NCBI RefSeq assembly: GCF_900148515.1
Contig: NZ_FRXN01000005.1
Coordinates: forward strand, 69,186-133,185
Direction: 5' to 3'
DNA: 64,000 bases
Source: Algoriphagus zhangzhouensis
GTDB lineage: Bacteria > Bacteroidota > Bacteroidia > Cytophagales > Cyclobacteriaceae
The notes under the pieces: generated by a model
Told to the model about the DNA's origin: nothing
Databases searched by the model: none
What the model saw: the letters and a program-made list of their open reading frames with translations, nothing else
Part shown: positions 1-9,173 of the stretch, piece after piece
How the letters are laid out: each line of letters opens with the position of its first letter
Position numbering within the stretch: the first letter of the stretch is position 1
Translations under genes and position numbers: made by a program

Positions 1-1512
1 GAAATATCCTTTACAACAGCAGCTGCGAATGTACCGACTCCACCAGCTTGTGCGACCATCACTTCTCCGGGTAATGGAGCGACTGATATTGCTTTAGATG
101 CTACGATTACCTGGACCGCTGTTTCAGATGCAGATGGCTACTATGTGACAATAGGGACGACTTCGGGAGGCAATGAACTTCTTGATGGCGCTTCGGTAAC
201 CGGAACGAGTTATTCGCATGCCTCGGATTTTGCGGAAAACACGACTTATTACATTTCTGTAGGTCCTTATAATTCTGTTGGAGAGGCTACTGGATGTGCG
301 GAGATTTCTTTTACCACCGAAACTTTGGCTACGGTACCTGATTGTACAACTATCACTTTTCCTGGAAATGGAGCGACTGATATTGCTTTAGATGCCGCGA
401 TTACCTGGACCGCTGTTTCGGATGCAGATGGCTACTATATAACCATAGGAACGTCTTCGGGAGGCAATGAACTGGTAGATGCTGTTTCTGTGACTGGAAC
501 GAGCTATACCCATAATTCGGATTTTGCGGAAAACACGACTTATTTCGTTTCAGTAGTTTCTTTTAATTCTGTTGGAGAGGCTGAGGGCTGTGCGGAGATT
601 TCATTTACCACCGAAACTTTGGCGACGGTACCTGATTGTACAACCATCACCTCTCCAGGCAATGGAGCAACTGATGTTGCTTTGGATGCTGCGATTACCT
701 GGACGGCTGTTTCAGATGCAGATGGCTACTATGTAACTATTGGTACTACTTCAGGTGGGAATGAATTGGTGGATGCTCTTTCTGTGACCGGAACCAGCTA
801 TACCCATACTTCGGATTTTGCGGAGAATACGACTTATTTCGTTTCAGTTGTTCCTTACAATGCTGTAGGAGAGGCTGCGGGATGTACGGAGATTTCCTAT
901 ACCACAGAAACTTTGCCTACACCGCCTGATTGTACTTTGATTTCTTTTCCAAATAATCAGAATAATGGTATTCCAGTAATGTCAATTATTTCATGGCAGG
1001 AGGTTGAAAATGCTGAAGGATACTATGTGACTCTAACCCAAACCTCATCTGGAGAAGCAGTGCTTTCAAATCAAATAGTGTTTGAAATGAGCATAGATCT
1101 TTCAGGAAAATTGGAATATGGTCAGGAGTATGAAATCTCCGTCATTCCATTTAATGGACAAGGAGAAGCTGAGACTTGTGGATCAAGTCTGTTTACCACT
1201 GAATCACTTGATTTTAATCCTAAAACTAAATATGGGATTTCACCCAATGGAGATGGGGTCAATGATTTCTGGGAAATCGAAGGAATAGAGTCTTTTCCTG
1301 ATAATAAAGTTGCTGTATATAATCGTTGGGGAGATAAGGTTTTTGAAGTTGAATCCTATGATAATCAGCTGAATGTGTTTGAAGGTAGAGCCAGTCGTCT
1401 ACAATATTTAGGGGCCGGTGAATTGCCGGAAGGCACCTACTTCTTTGAAATCCAGATACTTTCTGAAGAAGCAAAAGGTAAATACAGGGGCTTTTTGATC
1501 ATAAAAAGATAG
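1..1512 (+). CDS. Secreted FN3-like tandem-repeat protein with T9SS type B sorting domain (5' end outside window)
   Basis: The reading frame is open from base 1, so the N-terminus is missing and 503 residues are visible. At least three near-identical 98-residue units (294-bp period; the first Thr codon after the conserved Phe recurs at 313, 607 and 901), plus an older unit at each end, carry the pattern DC-TTIT-PGNGATD ... ITWTAVSDADGYY ... GEA-GC. This is typical of fibronectin III-like extracellular domains, with one Cys near each end of the unit that could pair. The last ~95 residues (ISPNGDGVNDFWEI ... YNRWGDKVFEV ... PEGTYFFEI) match the gliding-motility-associated C-terminal domain used as a type IX secretion type B signal. 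It is therefore probably exported and anchored on the cell surface as an adhesin. The PorP/SprF gene 2 bp downstream fits this. The target it binds is unknown. Confidence 0.9.
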   Translation, partial: EISFTTAAANVPTPPACATITSPGNGATDIALDATITWTAVSDADGYYVTIGTTSGGNELLDGASVTGTSYSHASDFAENTTYYISVGPYNSVGEATGCAEISFTTETLATVPDCTTITFPGNGATDIALDAAITWTAVSDADGYYITIGTSSGGNELVDAVSVTGTSYTHNSDFAENTTYFVSVVSFNSVGEAEGCAEISFTTETLATVPDCTTITSPGNGATDVALDAAITWTAVSDADGYYVTIGTTSGGNELVDALSVTGTSYTHTSDFAENTTYFVSVVPYNAVGEAAGCTEISYTTETLPTPPDCTLISFPNNQNNGIPVMSIISWQEVENAEGYYVTLTQTSSGEAVLSNQIVFEMSIDLSGKLEYGQEYEISVIPFNGQGEAETCGSSLFTTESLDFNPKTKYGISPNGDGVNDFWEIEGIESFPDNKVAVYNRWGDKVFEVESYDNQLNVFEGRASRLQYLGAGELPEGTYFFEIQILSEEAKGKYRGFLIIKR

Positions 1513-1514
1513 AT

Positions 1515-2447
1515 ATGAAGGAGATAGTGAAAATAGCAATATTTATGGCAGCCTATCTAGGCTTTCCTTTGATCAGTAAGTCACAGCAGACGGCTCTTTT
1601 CTCAGAATACAATTATGTTCCTTTTTGGGTAAATCCGGCTTTTGCCAGCGTGACTGATGGCACCGAAATTTCCATTTCGAATCATGGATATATCAAAGCC
1701 ATAGAGGGAAGTCCAAAGACATATTCATTGGGTTTTAACGCACCTCTTGCATTGAATAATTTGGGTATTGGAGCAGTAGTCAGAAGAGATAAAATTGGTG
1801 TGACTAATTCTACCAATGCCTATGCTGCTTTGTCCTATAAAATCAATTTTGGAGCTGGAAACAATAGATCTTATATGAGAACTCCTTATTGGAGGGCCTA
1901 TAACCAGAAAGTTTTCTCCTTTGGAATGACAGCAGGTTTTCAGCAATATGAAGAGAACCTTTTGGAATTAGGATTGGATGATGATCCAGAGTTTTCTGAA
2001 AATCTCAGGGCTTCAATTCCGGTAATTGGAGTGGGCTTTCTTTATAATACCGCGGATTTCTTTATAGGACTTTCTTCCCCAAATCTCCTTAGTAGTTTTG
2101 TCGCTGAAGATTCAAACATCAATTTCTCAAACCCCATTTACGGATATATTGGTTATAGATATCTTTTTGGAAATTATTCTCCAATGATGCTAAAGCCTTC
2201 TTTTTTATTGAAATATGAATTAGGTGCCCCAGTTCAGATTGATACCAACCTTTCTTTGAGTTTTGCCAATAAATTTGAAATAGGTGCGGGTTACAGAAGT
2301 ACCTCTTCTATTAATTTACTGGCAGGAGTATATGCTTTAAACCATTTAAGATTAATTTATCAGCATAATGTTGGAGTAAAAAACTCCTTTTTGGGGAATA
2401 GTCACGGAGTTACTCTAACTTATTTTCTCAATGAAATCGAGCACTAA
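1515..2447 (+). CDS. PorP/SprF family type IX secretion outer-membrane protein
   Basis: A protein of 310 residues with an N-terminal signal peptide ending near SKSQQ, followed by a beta-barrel-like sequence. Landmarks include QTALFSEYNYVPFWVNPAF close to the N-terminus, many alternating Gly/aromatic strands, and a C-terminus rich in aromatic strands. The start of the mature chain (asking for 'NPA' after 'Y/F') is the hallmark of PorP/SprF proteins. Members of this family are needed for secretion or surface anchoring of type B CTD proteins. The ATG lies 2 bp after the stop of the repeat protein, so the two are co-transcribed and probably form a substrate/partner pair. A role in secreting that one protein is inferred from context. 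Confidence 0.9.
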   Translation: MKEIVKIAIFMAAYLGFPLISKSQQTALFSEYNYVPFWVNPAFASVTDGTEISISNHGYIKAIEGSPKTYSLGFNAPLALNNLGIGAVVRRDKIGVTNSTNAYAALSYKINFGAGNNRSYMRTPYWRAYNQKVFSFGMTAGFQQYEENLLELGLDDDPEFSENLRASIPVIGVGFLYNTADFFIGLSSPNLLSSFVAEDSNINFSNPIYGYIGYRYLFGNYSPMMLKPSFLLKYELGAPVQIDTNLSLSFANKFEIGAGYRSTSSINLLAGVYALNHLRLIYQHNVGVKNSFLGNSHGVTLTYFLNEIEH

Positions 2448-2472
2448 GATTTGTTGAAAATCCTATTGCTTT

Positions 2473-3708
2473 TTATGCTCCTAGAGAAGGGCTTGGTTGC
2501 TGCCTGCTGATAGATCCTGGGATATGCTGATCAGATTTTAAGATGATAAACCCGGCCAGTGCACAGGCTGCCATCCCGACTACCATTGGAAATGCAGTTC
2601 CATCGTGGAAGAAACTGACAATTGCAGTTACGACTCCACCCATGGCCATTCTTAAACTTCCCAAAAGAGCAGAAGCGCTCCCGGCATTTCTGGAAAAGGG
2701 CTCCATGGATAAGGCCGCTGTATTCGGACTATTGAGACCGTGTGCAGTCAAAAACAAGAACATCAATCCAACTAATGCATAGACATTGAATAATTGGAAG
2801 TAAGTGCCAACGACTAAAACCATGCCCGTAATCACTTGGTAGTGAAGTGAGAAATTAATGATTTGTTGGCTTTTATATTTTCTTAATAAGACGTGGTTCA
2901 ATTGAGTTGATCCGATCATTGCAAATGCCAAAAGACCAAAAATCCAACCGTAAGTCTGCTCGCTTACTTGGTAGATATTCATGAATACATCGGCCGAACT
3001 AGCGATGTAAGCAAATGGGGCAGCTCCAGCCAATCCGCCTACCAACATATAAACTAAAAACTGACGGTTTTGCATTACTTCCACGTAATTCCCCCATACT
3101 TTTTGAGGTCTTAGAGAAATCGCTTTATCAGGTTCCGCTCCTTCAGGAAGAACGTAAATGGCCGCAATCCAAATGATTACTGTTAGGATTGCCAAAATGA
3201 TGAAAACCCAATGCCAATTGTAAAAAGCAGTTACATAACCGCCCAAAGTCGGAGCGATCATAGGAGAAACCGCAATAACCAAGGTCAAAAGGGCCAAAAC
3301 CTGAGCTGTTTTTTGAATTGGGAAAATATCTCTTACCATCGCTTGGGCACAGACCATCCCCACACATCCACCCAAAGCTTGGAATAGACGCATGATAATT
3401 AAGTTTTCTACAGATTGAGAAAAGGCACAACCAATTGATGCCAAGACATAGATTCCTAAGCCGATGTACAAAGGTTTTTTTCGACCGTATTTATCAAGTA
3501 GGGGCCCATAAAATAATTGACCAATTGCGATACCAACCAAATAAGCTGTAAGAGACAGCTGAATTTGCGAAATAGGGGTACCTAGGTCTCTGGACATTTC
3601 CGGAAAACCAGGTAGGTACATGTCGATAGAAAAGGGGCTAATAGTACACAATGCTCCTAATACTAAGACAATCTTAAAGTACGTACGCTTGTTAAAAGTG
3701 CTTTCCAA
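2473..3708 (-). CDS. Bcr/CflA family multidrug efflux MFS transporter
   Basis: A 411-residue inner-membrane protein with about 12 hydrophobic segments. The MFS loop motif DKYGRKKP after TM2, the TM4-5 segment MRLFQALGGCVGMVCAQAMVRDIF, and SPMIAPTLGGY in TM5 are typical of the Bcr/CflA subgroup of drug:H+ antiporters (DHA1, 12 TM). It probably exports small toxic compounds using the proton gradient. The substrate cannot be read from sequence. It is monocistronic and convergent with the PorP/SprF gene, 25 bp away. Confidence 0.9.
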   Translation of the reverse strand: MESTFNKRTYFKIVLVLGALCTISPFSIDMYLPGFPEMSRDLGTPISQIQLSLTAYLVGIAIGQLFYGPLLDKYGRKKPLYIGLGIYVLASIGCAFSQSVENLIIMRLFQALGGCVGMVCAQAMVRDIFPIQKTAQVLALLTLVIAVSPMIAPTLGGYVTAFYNWHWVFIILAILTVIIWIAAIYVLPEGAEPDKAISLRPQKVWGNYVEVMQNRQFLVYMLVGGLAGAAPFAYIASSADVFMNIYQVSEQTYGWIFGLLAFAMIGSTQLNHVLLRKYKSQQIINFSLHYQVITGMVLVVGTYFQLFNVYALVGLMFLFLTAHGLNSPNTAALSMEPFSRNAGSASALLGSLRMAMGGVVTAIVSFFHDGTAFPMVVGMAACALAGFIILKSDQHIPGSISRQQPSPSLGA

Positions 3709-3925
3709 AACTAAAATAGGCTTTAATTCTTACTCGTGTAATCCTCTGCCAACAGGAGAATTCATTTCAAAGTTCGCAAAAAACAGAAAAATAAATAATT
3801 AAGATTTCAATGAAACTACTTGAAAATTAGCGTTTTGTAAATCTACTTTCTTATTATATCGATTGCGCTGGCTTTAAACCATGATCCTTTGGTCAAACAA
3901 ATTTTTCACAATTGAAAAAATAAAT

Positions 3926-3954
3926 GAAAAGAGCCACCTCAAAGGAGATGGCTC
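3926..3954 (-). terminator. Rho-independent terminator of the S15 hydrolase gene
   Basis: Inverted repeat GAGCCACCTC / GAGATGGCTC (one mismatch, 4-nt loop) followed on the minus strand by TTTTC. It lies 24 bp after the stop codon of the S15-family gene at 3978. Confidence 0.7.
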
Positions 3955-3977
3955 ATGCTTAAAAATTTAATTTTTGA

Positions 3978-5870
3978 TTATTTAATCATCGGAAGTACGA
4001 TTCTACTTGGGTGAATTCCTCCATGGTGGATGGAGTTGGTTGCGATTACACCTTCTGATTCATCGTAATTATTACCTCCTGTATTCAAGTTTCTATCAAA
4101 TCTCGGGAAATTGGACGATGTGATTTCAATTCGGATTTGATGCCCTTTTTCAAAGTAATTGGAAGTACTCATTGGAGTCATTTTTACTTCGTAGACTTTT
4201 CCATCTTCCATAAATACTTCTTTGTCATATCCTTCACGGTATCTTACTCTTTGGATAGTTTCGTCCAAGTTGTAAGCTTTTCCATCAGGATAAACATCGA
4301 TGAGTTTGATCGTCACATCTGTGTCTTTGGCATCTGAAGAAAGGTAAAGGTAGCTTTCAATGAAACCTGAGATTTCAACTCCTTCTTCCAAAGGCTCCGA
4401 AGTGTAAACCAAAATATCATCTCTCAATTCCATTTCGGATTGGTCGAAAGATCCACCCTGAACGGCGTTTCCTGTACAACAAACGTTGCCTCCGTAAGAA
4501 TTGACAGGGTTCATTGGGTCATATTTAAAAGTGTCTTGGTTTAGTTTTTTTGGAAGTTTGCCAACCAATTTTCCATCTCCATTTCTGGTGTTTGCTTTGC
4601 CTTCAGAATCCAAGAAGAACGTGGTCATTTTTGCATTAGCTGGTGGCCATACATCAGAAGTTTGCCATTCATTTGTTCCCATCGTGTAATAGGTAACTTT
4701 TGGCATGCTTGAGATTTCTCCCTTGTCCTCGCTTTTCAGCCATAGGTCAAACCAAGCAGTGATGATTTCATCATAATCAAATCTGGCATCACCCACGCTT
4801 CTTTCTCCAACGATCGTATTTTCAGTAGCTCTGGTATAGGAGCAGTGTAATACAGGTGCAATAATTAAATATTGATTGTCACGAGCGGATTGAGAAATAG
4901 CATTTTCTCTAACGTGGTTGTAAAGGGCCAAATTTGGACTTGTAGAAACATCATACCAAGAGACAAACCAAAAGCTTGGCTTATCAAAAGGCATGTTATC
5001 ATGATATAAACCGCCCTGATACCATCTGGCATCATTCGGTTTACGAGTAATCATTTCCTCATAAATTCCTTGTGGGCCATTTACATTTTTGATGATATCC
5101 TGGAGAGGTAGGTGAGAAAGTCCTTCCTTCCAATCCACACGTGGATATTCAGGGGCCATGTCATAGAATCTTTGCAATCTTAAAAGATCTTCCTGAGCAA
5201 TTCCCTTGGGTAATTTTGGAGCCAAAGGATCATGCTGAGTTCCATAAAGCCAAGCAGTAAAAAGCATTTGACCAGCACCACCACGATACCAGTTTCCTTG
5301 CTCATAAAATTCGCCGATTCTACCGACACCTGCACCAAATCCCTGAGGAACCATTGCAGCATGAGCTGGGTGATTCAGGGAAGCTGCTGCCATTTGCCAT
5401 TCTGCAGTGGAAGAACAACCCAAAGTGCCGATTTTACCATTACTCCAAGCTTGCTTTGACATCCAATCAAAAGCGTCATAGCTATCTGTCAATGGAGTTC
5501 CCAAAATATCCCACTCGCCTTCAGAGAAGAATCTACCGCGCTCATTTTGAACAATATAGGCGTACCCTTTTTTGACCCAGTCTAGAGCTGTTTGAAGGGT
5601 TCTGGTTCTCAATTCTCCATCACCGTATGTATTGAAATTATAGGGAGTTCTGGAAAATACGATTGGAACCTTTGCATCACCTTTTGGTCTGTAGATATCC
5701 GTGGCCAATCGGTTTCCATCCCGCATAGGCATCATGACTTTCTGGTCGACAATAGCGACTTCCTCCAGCTGGTCAAGGAGAGATTTTTCCTGAGCCAAGA
5801 CCTGAAATGAAATCAAGACTAGGAGTGAGAGAAAAAAGAACTTGGAAAAGCTTTTATTCATAATATTCAT
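3978..5870 (-). CDS. Secreted CocE/NonD (S15-like) alpha/beta-hydrolase
   Basis: A 630-residue protein with an N-terminal signal peptide ([16 protein letters not shown]...VLAQ). The N-terminal hydrolase domain starts with [18 protein letters not shown], the standard opening of the X-Pro dipeptidyl-peptidase/CocE family. The nucleophile elbow is [12 protein letters not shown], with Ser in G-C-S-S instead of the common GxSYxG. The C-terminal ~200 residues ([18 protein letters not shown] ... [19 protein letters not shown]) are the jelly-roll domain PF08530. Family members hydrolyse peptide, ester or acyl bonds; the substrate here is unknown. Two in-frame ATGs are 9 bp apart (5870 and 5861), and either gives the signal peptide. 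Monocistronic, divergent from fumarylacetoacetase. Confidence 0.87.
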   Translation of the reverse strand: MNIMNKSFSKFFFLSLLVLISFQVLAQEKSLLDQLEEVAIVDQKVMMPMRDGNRLATDIYRPKGDAKVPIVFSRTPYNFNTYGDGELRTRTLQTALDWVKKGYAYIVQNERGRFFSEGEWDILGTPLTDSYDAFDWMSKQAWSNGKIGTLGCSSTAEWQMAAASLNHPAHAAMVPQGFGAGVGRIGEFYEQGNWYRGGAGQMLFTAWLYGTQHDPLAPKLPKGIAQEDLLRLQRFYDMAPEYPRVDWKEGLSHLPLQDIIKNVNGPQGIYEEMITRKPNDARWYQGGLYHDNMPFDKPSFWFVSWYDVSTSPNLALYNHVRENAISQSARDNQYLIIAPVLHCSYTRATENTIVGERSVGDARFDYDEIITAWFDLWLKSEDKGEISSMPKVTYYTMGTNEWQTSDVWPPANAKMTTFFLDSEGKANTRNGDGKLVGKLPKKLNQDTFKYDPMNPVNSYGGNVCCTGNAVQGGSFDQSEMELRDDILVYTSEPLEEGVEISGFIESYLYLSSDAKDTDVTIKLIDVYPDGKAYNLDETIQRVRYREGYDKEVFMEDGKVYEVKMTPMSTSNYFEKGHQIRIEITSSNFPRFDRNLNTGGNNYDESEGVIATNSIHHGGIHPSRIVLPMIK

Positions 5871-6042
5871 GTTTAGAAACGGAAAGTAAGGACAAACCTT
5901 GAATTTTCCTCAGGTAATTTGATGACTGAATTTTTGGTGATATGAGCGTGATTAGTCTAAAAATCAGGATGAAAAGGTGAGCTTCAAAGATCAGTGGAAG
6001 AAAAATCAATGTATCCGTTTTGGGATGAATGGTTTATTTCCT

Positions 6043-6071
6043 TTTGAATTCATCACTAAACAGTAACTTTG
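6043..6071 (+). promoter_or_regulatory. Bacteroidota-type promoter of fumarylacetoacetase
   Basis: TTTG (6043-6046), a 17-bp spacer and TAACTTTG (6064-6071) match the Bacteroidota primary-sigma consensus (TTTG ... TAnnTTTG). The start codon follows 19 bp downstream. Confidence 0.65.
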
Positions 6072-6090
6072 CGGTTGAATAAATTTTACC

Positions 6091-7362
6091 ATGAGTGAAA
6101 GCAATATGAGTCCTATGGAAACATGGGTTGAGGTATCGAAAAATTCAGATTTTACTATTTACAACCTTCCTTTTGGTGTCTTTAAAAACAAAAGACTAAG
6201 TCCAAGGATTGGAGTAGCAATTGGCGACAAGATCGTGGATTTAAGTGTGTTGGATCAAGAGGGCTTCTTTTCGGATATGTTTCTTCCAGAGGGTATTTTC
6301 CTAAATGATTGTCTGAATGAACTGATTGATCTTGGGAAAACTCAGACCAAAAAGATTCGTGAGCGTGTTCAAGAACTTTTACTTGCTGATAATGAGAAGC
6401 TAAGAGATCATTCTATCAGAGGAAAAGTAATGGTTAATCGGAGAGAAGCTGAAATGCTTCTTCCTGTAAAAATCGGAGATTACACGGATTTTTACAGTTC
6501 TATGGAACATGCAACAAACGTTGGAAAAATGTTCCGTGACCCTGAAAATGCCCTTTTGCCTAACTGGAAGCATTTGCCAGTGGGGTATCATGGAAGAGCT
6601 TCATCGATCATTCCATCTGGTGTTCCTATTCATCGACCAAAAGGTCAGTTCAAAGATCCAGACATGGAAACTCCAGGCTTTGGACCTTCTCGTAGATTGG
6701 ATTTTGAATTGGAACTGGCCTTCATTACGGGTAAGTCGACCAAATTGGGAGATTCAATTTCTACTGAGGATGCTGAGGATTACATTTTTGGATTTGTCTT
6801 ATTTAATGACTGGTCAGCTAGAGATATACAAGCTTGGGAATATGTTCCTTTGGGTCCATTCTTAGGAAAAAACTTTGCATCCTCTATTTCACCTTGGGTT
6901 GTGACCTTAGAAGCTTTGGATCAATTCAGAGTGGATGGGCCTAAGCAAGACCCTGAAGTATTGCCTTATTTGCAATGTGAGACACCTCATAGTTTTGACA
7001 TTCAATTGGAGGCTTACATTCAGCCAGAAGATGTCAAGCAAGCCACGAAAGTTTCTACTTCCAATTTCAAATACATGTATTGGAATATTGCACAGCAGTT
7101 GGCTCATCATACAGTCAATGGATGTAATATCAATGTTGGTGATATGTTGGCTTCTGGTACGATCTCAGGTCCTACAGAAGATTCTTATGGTTCTATGTTG
7201 GAGTTGAGCTGGAAGGGAACCAAACTTTTAAGATTGGATAGCGGAGAGGAAAGGAAATTTATTGAGGATGGAGATACAGTTATCTTAAAAGGTTTTTCTG
7301 AAAAAGATGGAATTCGAGTGGGCTTTGGAGAAGTTAAATCCAAAGTGCTTCCTGCAAAATAA
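6091..7362 (+). CDS. fahA: Fumarylacetoacetase
   Basis: A 423-residue cytosolic enzyme, the usual length for fumarylacetoacetate hydrolase (EC 3.7.1.2). It cleaves 4-fumarylacetoacetate to fumarate and acetoacetate, the last step of tyrosine catabolism. The small N-terminal beta domain is followed by the catalytic domain with DYTDFYSSMEHATNVGKMFR (metal-binding Asp at about residue 133), HLPVGYHGRASSI, RLDFELELAFITG (two metal-ligand Glu), NDWSARDIQAWEYVPLGPF and LGKNFASSISPWVV. These are all conserved. It stands alone, with its own promoter and terminator. No other tyrosine-degradation gene is in the window, so the rest of the pathway must be elsewhere. Confidence 0.96.
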   Translation: MSESNMSPMETWVEVSKNSDFTIYNLPFGVFKNKRLSPRIGVAIGDKIVDLSVLDQEGFFSDMFLPEGIFLNDCLNELIDLGKTQTKKIRERVQELLLADNEKLRDHSIRGKVMVNRREAEMLLPVKIGDYTDFYSSMEHATNVGKMFRDPENALLPNWKHLPVGYHGRASSIIPSGVPIHRPKGQFKDPDMETPGFGPSRRLDFELELAFITGKSTKLGDSISTEDAEDYIFGFVLFNDWSARDIQAWEYVPLGPFLGKNFASSISPWVVTLEALDQFRVDGPKQDPEVLPYLQCETPHSFDIQLEAYIQPEDVKQATKVSTSNFKYMYWNIAQQLAHHTVNGCNINVGDMLASGTISGPTEDSYGSMLELSWKGTKLLRLDSGEERKFIEDGDTVILKGFSEKDGIRVGFGEVKSKVLPAK

Positions 7363-7380
7363 TTATTGAAATAATTCAAT

Positions 7381-7417
7381 AAAAAGCCCCGAAATTGTAA
7401 TGTTCGGGGCTTTTTTT
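7381..7417 (+). terminator. Rho-independent terminator after fahA
   Basis: Stem AAAAAGCCCCGAA / TTCGGGGCTTTTTTT with a short loop and seven T. It begins 18 bp after the fahA stop codon. Confidence 0.92.
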
Positions 7418-7445
7418 GTTTACTTTTTTTATTGCTGATTTTAAT

Positions 7446-7475
7446 CTGTAAATTAATAAATGTATTGATTTACAG
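7446..7475. promoter_or_regulatory. Palindrome upstream of the CBM9-like gene
   Basis: Perfect 8-bp inverted repeat CTGTAAAT (7446-7453) / ATTTACAG (7468-7475) with a 14-bp A/T-rich spacer, about 120 bp before the next start codon. There is no T-tract, so an operator or mRNA leader structure is possible. It could also be a chance palindrome in A/T-rich DNA. Confidence 0.3.
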
Positions 7476-7598
7476 GTGTTTGCGATTTGAGTCGCGCCTG
7501 ATTTTCTTAGGTTCTCTATCACATTTTATAGAGATTATTTAGTTAAGCTCGAACCGAGCCATTTTTATTCTTTTTATTAAAAACAACCCAATTTTACC

Positions 7599-9101
7599 AT
7601 GGCAAAACTTAGAAATTTGTCCATAACTACTCCCTTGCTATTTGCTTTTCCTTTGAAAAGTGAATGGGCTACCACACCAATTGATCCTGCGGCTCCAATC
7701 AATTCTGGAGCATGGGAGGGCGCAGGAAGTTTAAAGTTTTCTAGAGGCTATATTTTAGCTAAAAATGATGCTAAGTTTTTATACTTGGCCTTAGATGTTC
7801 TCGAGGATACAGGGAATGACCCCAGTACCAATGATTATTTCTGGTTGAGTTTTGATAGCAATAGGGACAGAGCGATAACTGCCAATGTGGATATCAATTA
7901 TGGTCTTTATCCCGGAAATCCCAATAAACTTGGGTTACAGAAATATTTGGGACCTGCTAGATGGACTGGCTTGTCAATTCCTCCCTTATCTGAGGTAGTT
8001 CAGGAATTTGGTCCTAGTCCCAATTCGGATACCAGTCATAGAATATGGAAGTTTAAGATTGAACTGAAGGAAATCAATGTAGCCATTTCTTGGCCTTTGA
8101 GTACTCCTTACACCTATTTTGGCTTTCGAGTGAAATCTAGTAGCCCAGGTTTTACCACAGATTTTCCCGGAGGATTTTATAAGGATTTTACAAAGTTGAG
8201 GCAATTGATATTGTCGAGAAAACCGAGCATTCCAAGTTCAATATTAGGTCCTTTGGTAGGAAGTGTTGGCTTGATTCCAACTACCAAAATCAATTCTAGC
8301 TCAGGAAGGGCTACTACCGATCCAGGGTATTATGTTCATGTTGAAAATGCGGCCTTTGGAGGAACCTTGAATTTGATAGGTAATAGGACAAAACTCCAGC
8401 AGCTTTGGGCAGCAGGAAATCGAAAATATAAGGTTGAAATAGCTGCGCCGGGAGGTTCTTTCACGAAGTTGATTTCCAATTGGTCCAATTACCGATGGAC
8501 AGGAAGTACTTATGCTTTGGAATCCTTTGCAGCCTCCTATTATGGCTATTATCAAATGGCCAATCCTGGAGTAGATTATTCTATCGATGATTTATTGATC
8601 CAGTTTCCTACGACAGCACTTTTGCCGGGTTTGTATCGAATCAAAGTGACCTTCTTTGTGGGAAGCAGTACAACTTCTGTTGCTGCAACGCAGGAGTTAA
8701 GAATGTATATCGATAATCAAGTTCCTTCGGCAATTATCGAAAGTGTGAAGCATGGAAGTAGCGAAGTGTCAGCCTGTGCCATAGAGACAATCGCTGCTGC
8801 TCCAGATGGAGTTAATTTTAGAATTACGGCTCATGACCCTGAAGGGAATTTGAGAGCAATGAGTTTTAGGGCAACCTATGGATCTGGCTTGGCTACATCC
8901 ATCTATAGCGAGAGCTATTCTTCTTCTAGTGGACTTTGGCAGGGCTTTACCAATAAGCTGATACCGGCCACTGGAAATTGGAGGCCACCTCAATCCTGTG
9001 CCTATAGTTTTGTGCTGACAGCTTGGGCAAGGACTACCAATGGCTACAGCTATATTGGGCATAATTCCACTCATCGAAATCTAACTTTATTATTAAGTTG
9101 A
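7599..9101 (+). CDS. Uncharacterised protein with N-terminal CBM9/DOMON-like domain
   Basis: A 500-residue protein with no firm family assignment. Residues ~15-190 resemble the CBM9-like fold used for sugar or heme binding: WATTPIDPAAPINSGAWEGAG, then AKNDAKFLYLALDVLEDTGND, then DYFWLSFDSNRDRAITANVD. This follows the usual order 'target definition, displayed value, lYla-vD, D-f-l-fD-n-d'. The C-terminal half is rich in Ser/Thr/Tyr and beta-strand patterns (VPSAIIESVKHGSSEVSACAIETI ... ITAHDPEGNLRAMSFRATYG), like an Ig-type domain. The N-terminus is only weakly hydrophobic, and no clear signal peptide or CTD sorting domain is seen, so its location is open. It is an isolated unit between two strong terminators. 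Confidence 0.7.
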   Translation: MAKLRNLSITTPLLFAFPLKSEWATTPIDPAAPINSGAWEGAGSLKFSRGYILAKNDAKFLYLALDVLEDTGNDPSTNDYFWLSFDSNRDRAITANVDINYGLYPGNPNKLGLQKYLGPARWTGLSIPPLSEVVQEFGPSPNSDTSHRIWKFKIELKEINVAISWPLSTPYTYFGFRVKSSSPGFTTDFPGGFYKDFTKLRQLILSRKPSIPSSILGPLVGSVGLIPTTKINSSSGRATTDPGYYVHVENAAFGGTLNLIGNRTKLQQLWAAGNRKYKVEIAAPGGSFTKLISNWSNYRWTGSTYALESFAASYYGYYQMANPGVDYSIDDLLIQFPTTALLPGLYRIKVTFFVGSSTTSVAATQELRMYIDNQVPSAIIESVKHGSSEVSACAIETIAAAPDGVNFRITAHDPEGNLRAMSFRATYGSGLATSIYSESYSSSSGLWQGFTNKLIPATGNWRPPQSCAYSFVLTAWARTTNGYSYIGHNSTHRNLTLLLS

Positions 9102-9117
9102 TATCGCCCCGAGTGAC

Positions 9118-9148
9118 AAGGCCTCTTTTCAGAAAAGAGGCCTTTTTT
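9118..9148 (+). terminator. Rho-independent terminator after the CBM9-like gene
   Basis: Stem AAGGCCTCTTTT / AAAAGAGGCCTT with a 3-nt loop and a run of T. It lies 17 bp after the stop codon at 9101. Confidence 0.93.
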
Positions 9149-9173
9149 TATGCCTTTTTGGATAGTTTTGAGG

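Noticed and set aside
313..1194. Tandem repeats considered as a CRISPR array or minisatellite
   Set aside because: The 294-bp period is in frame and codes for protein domains with no spacers.
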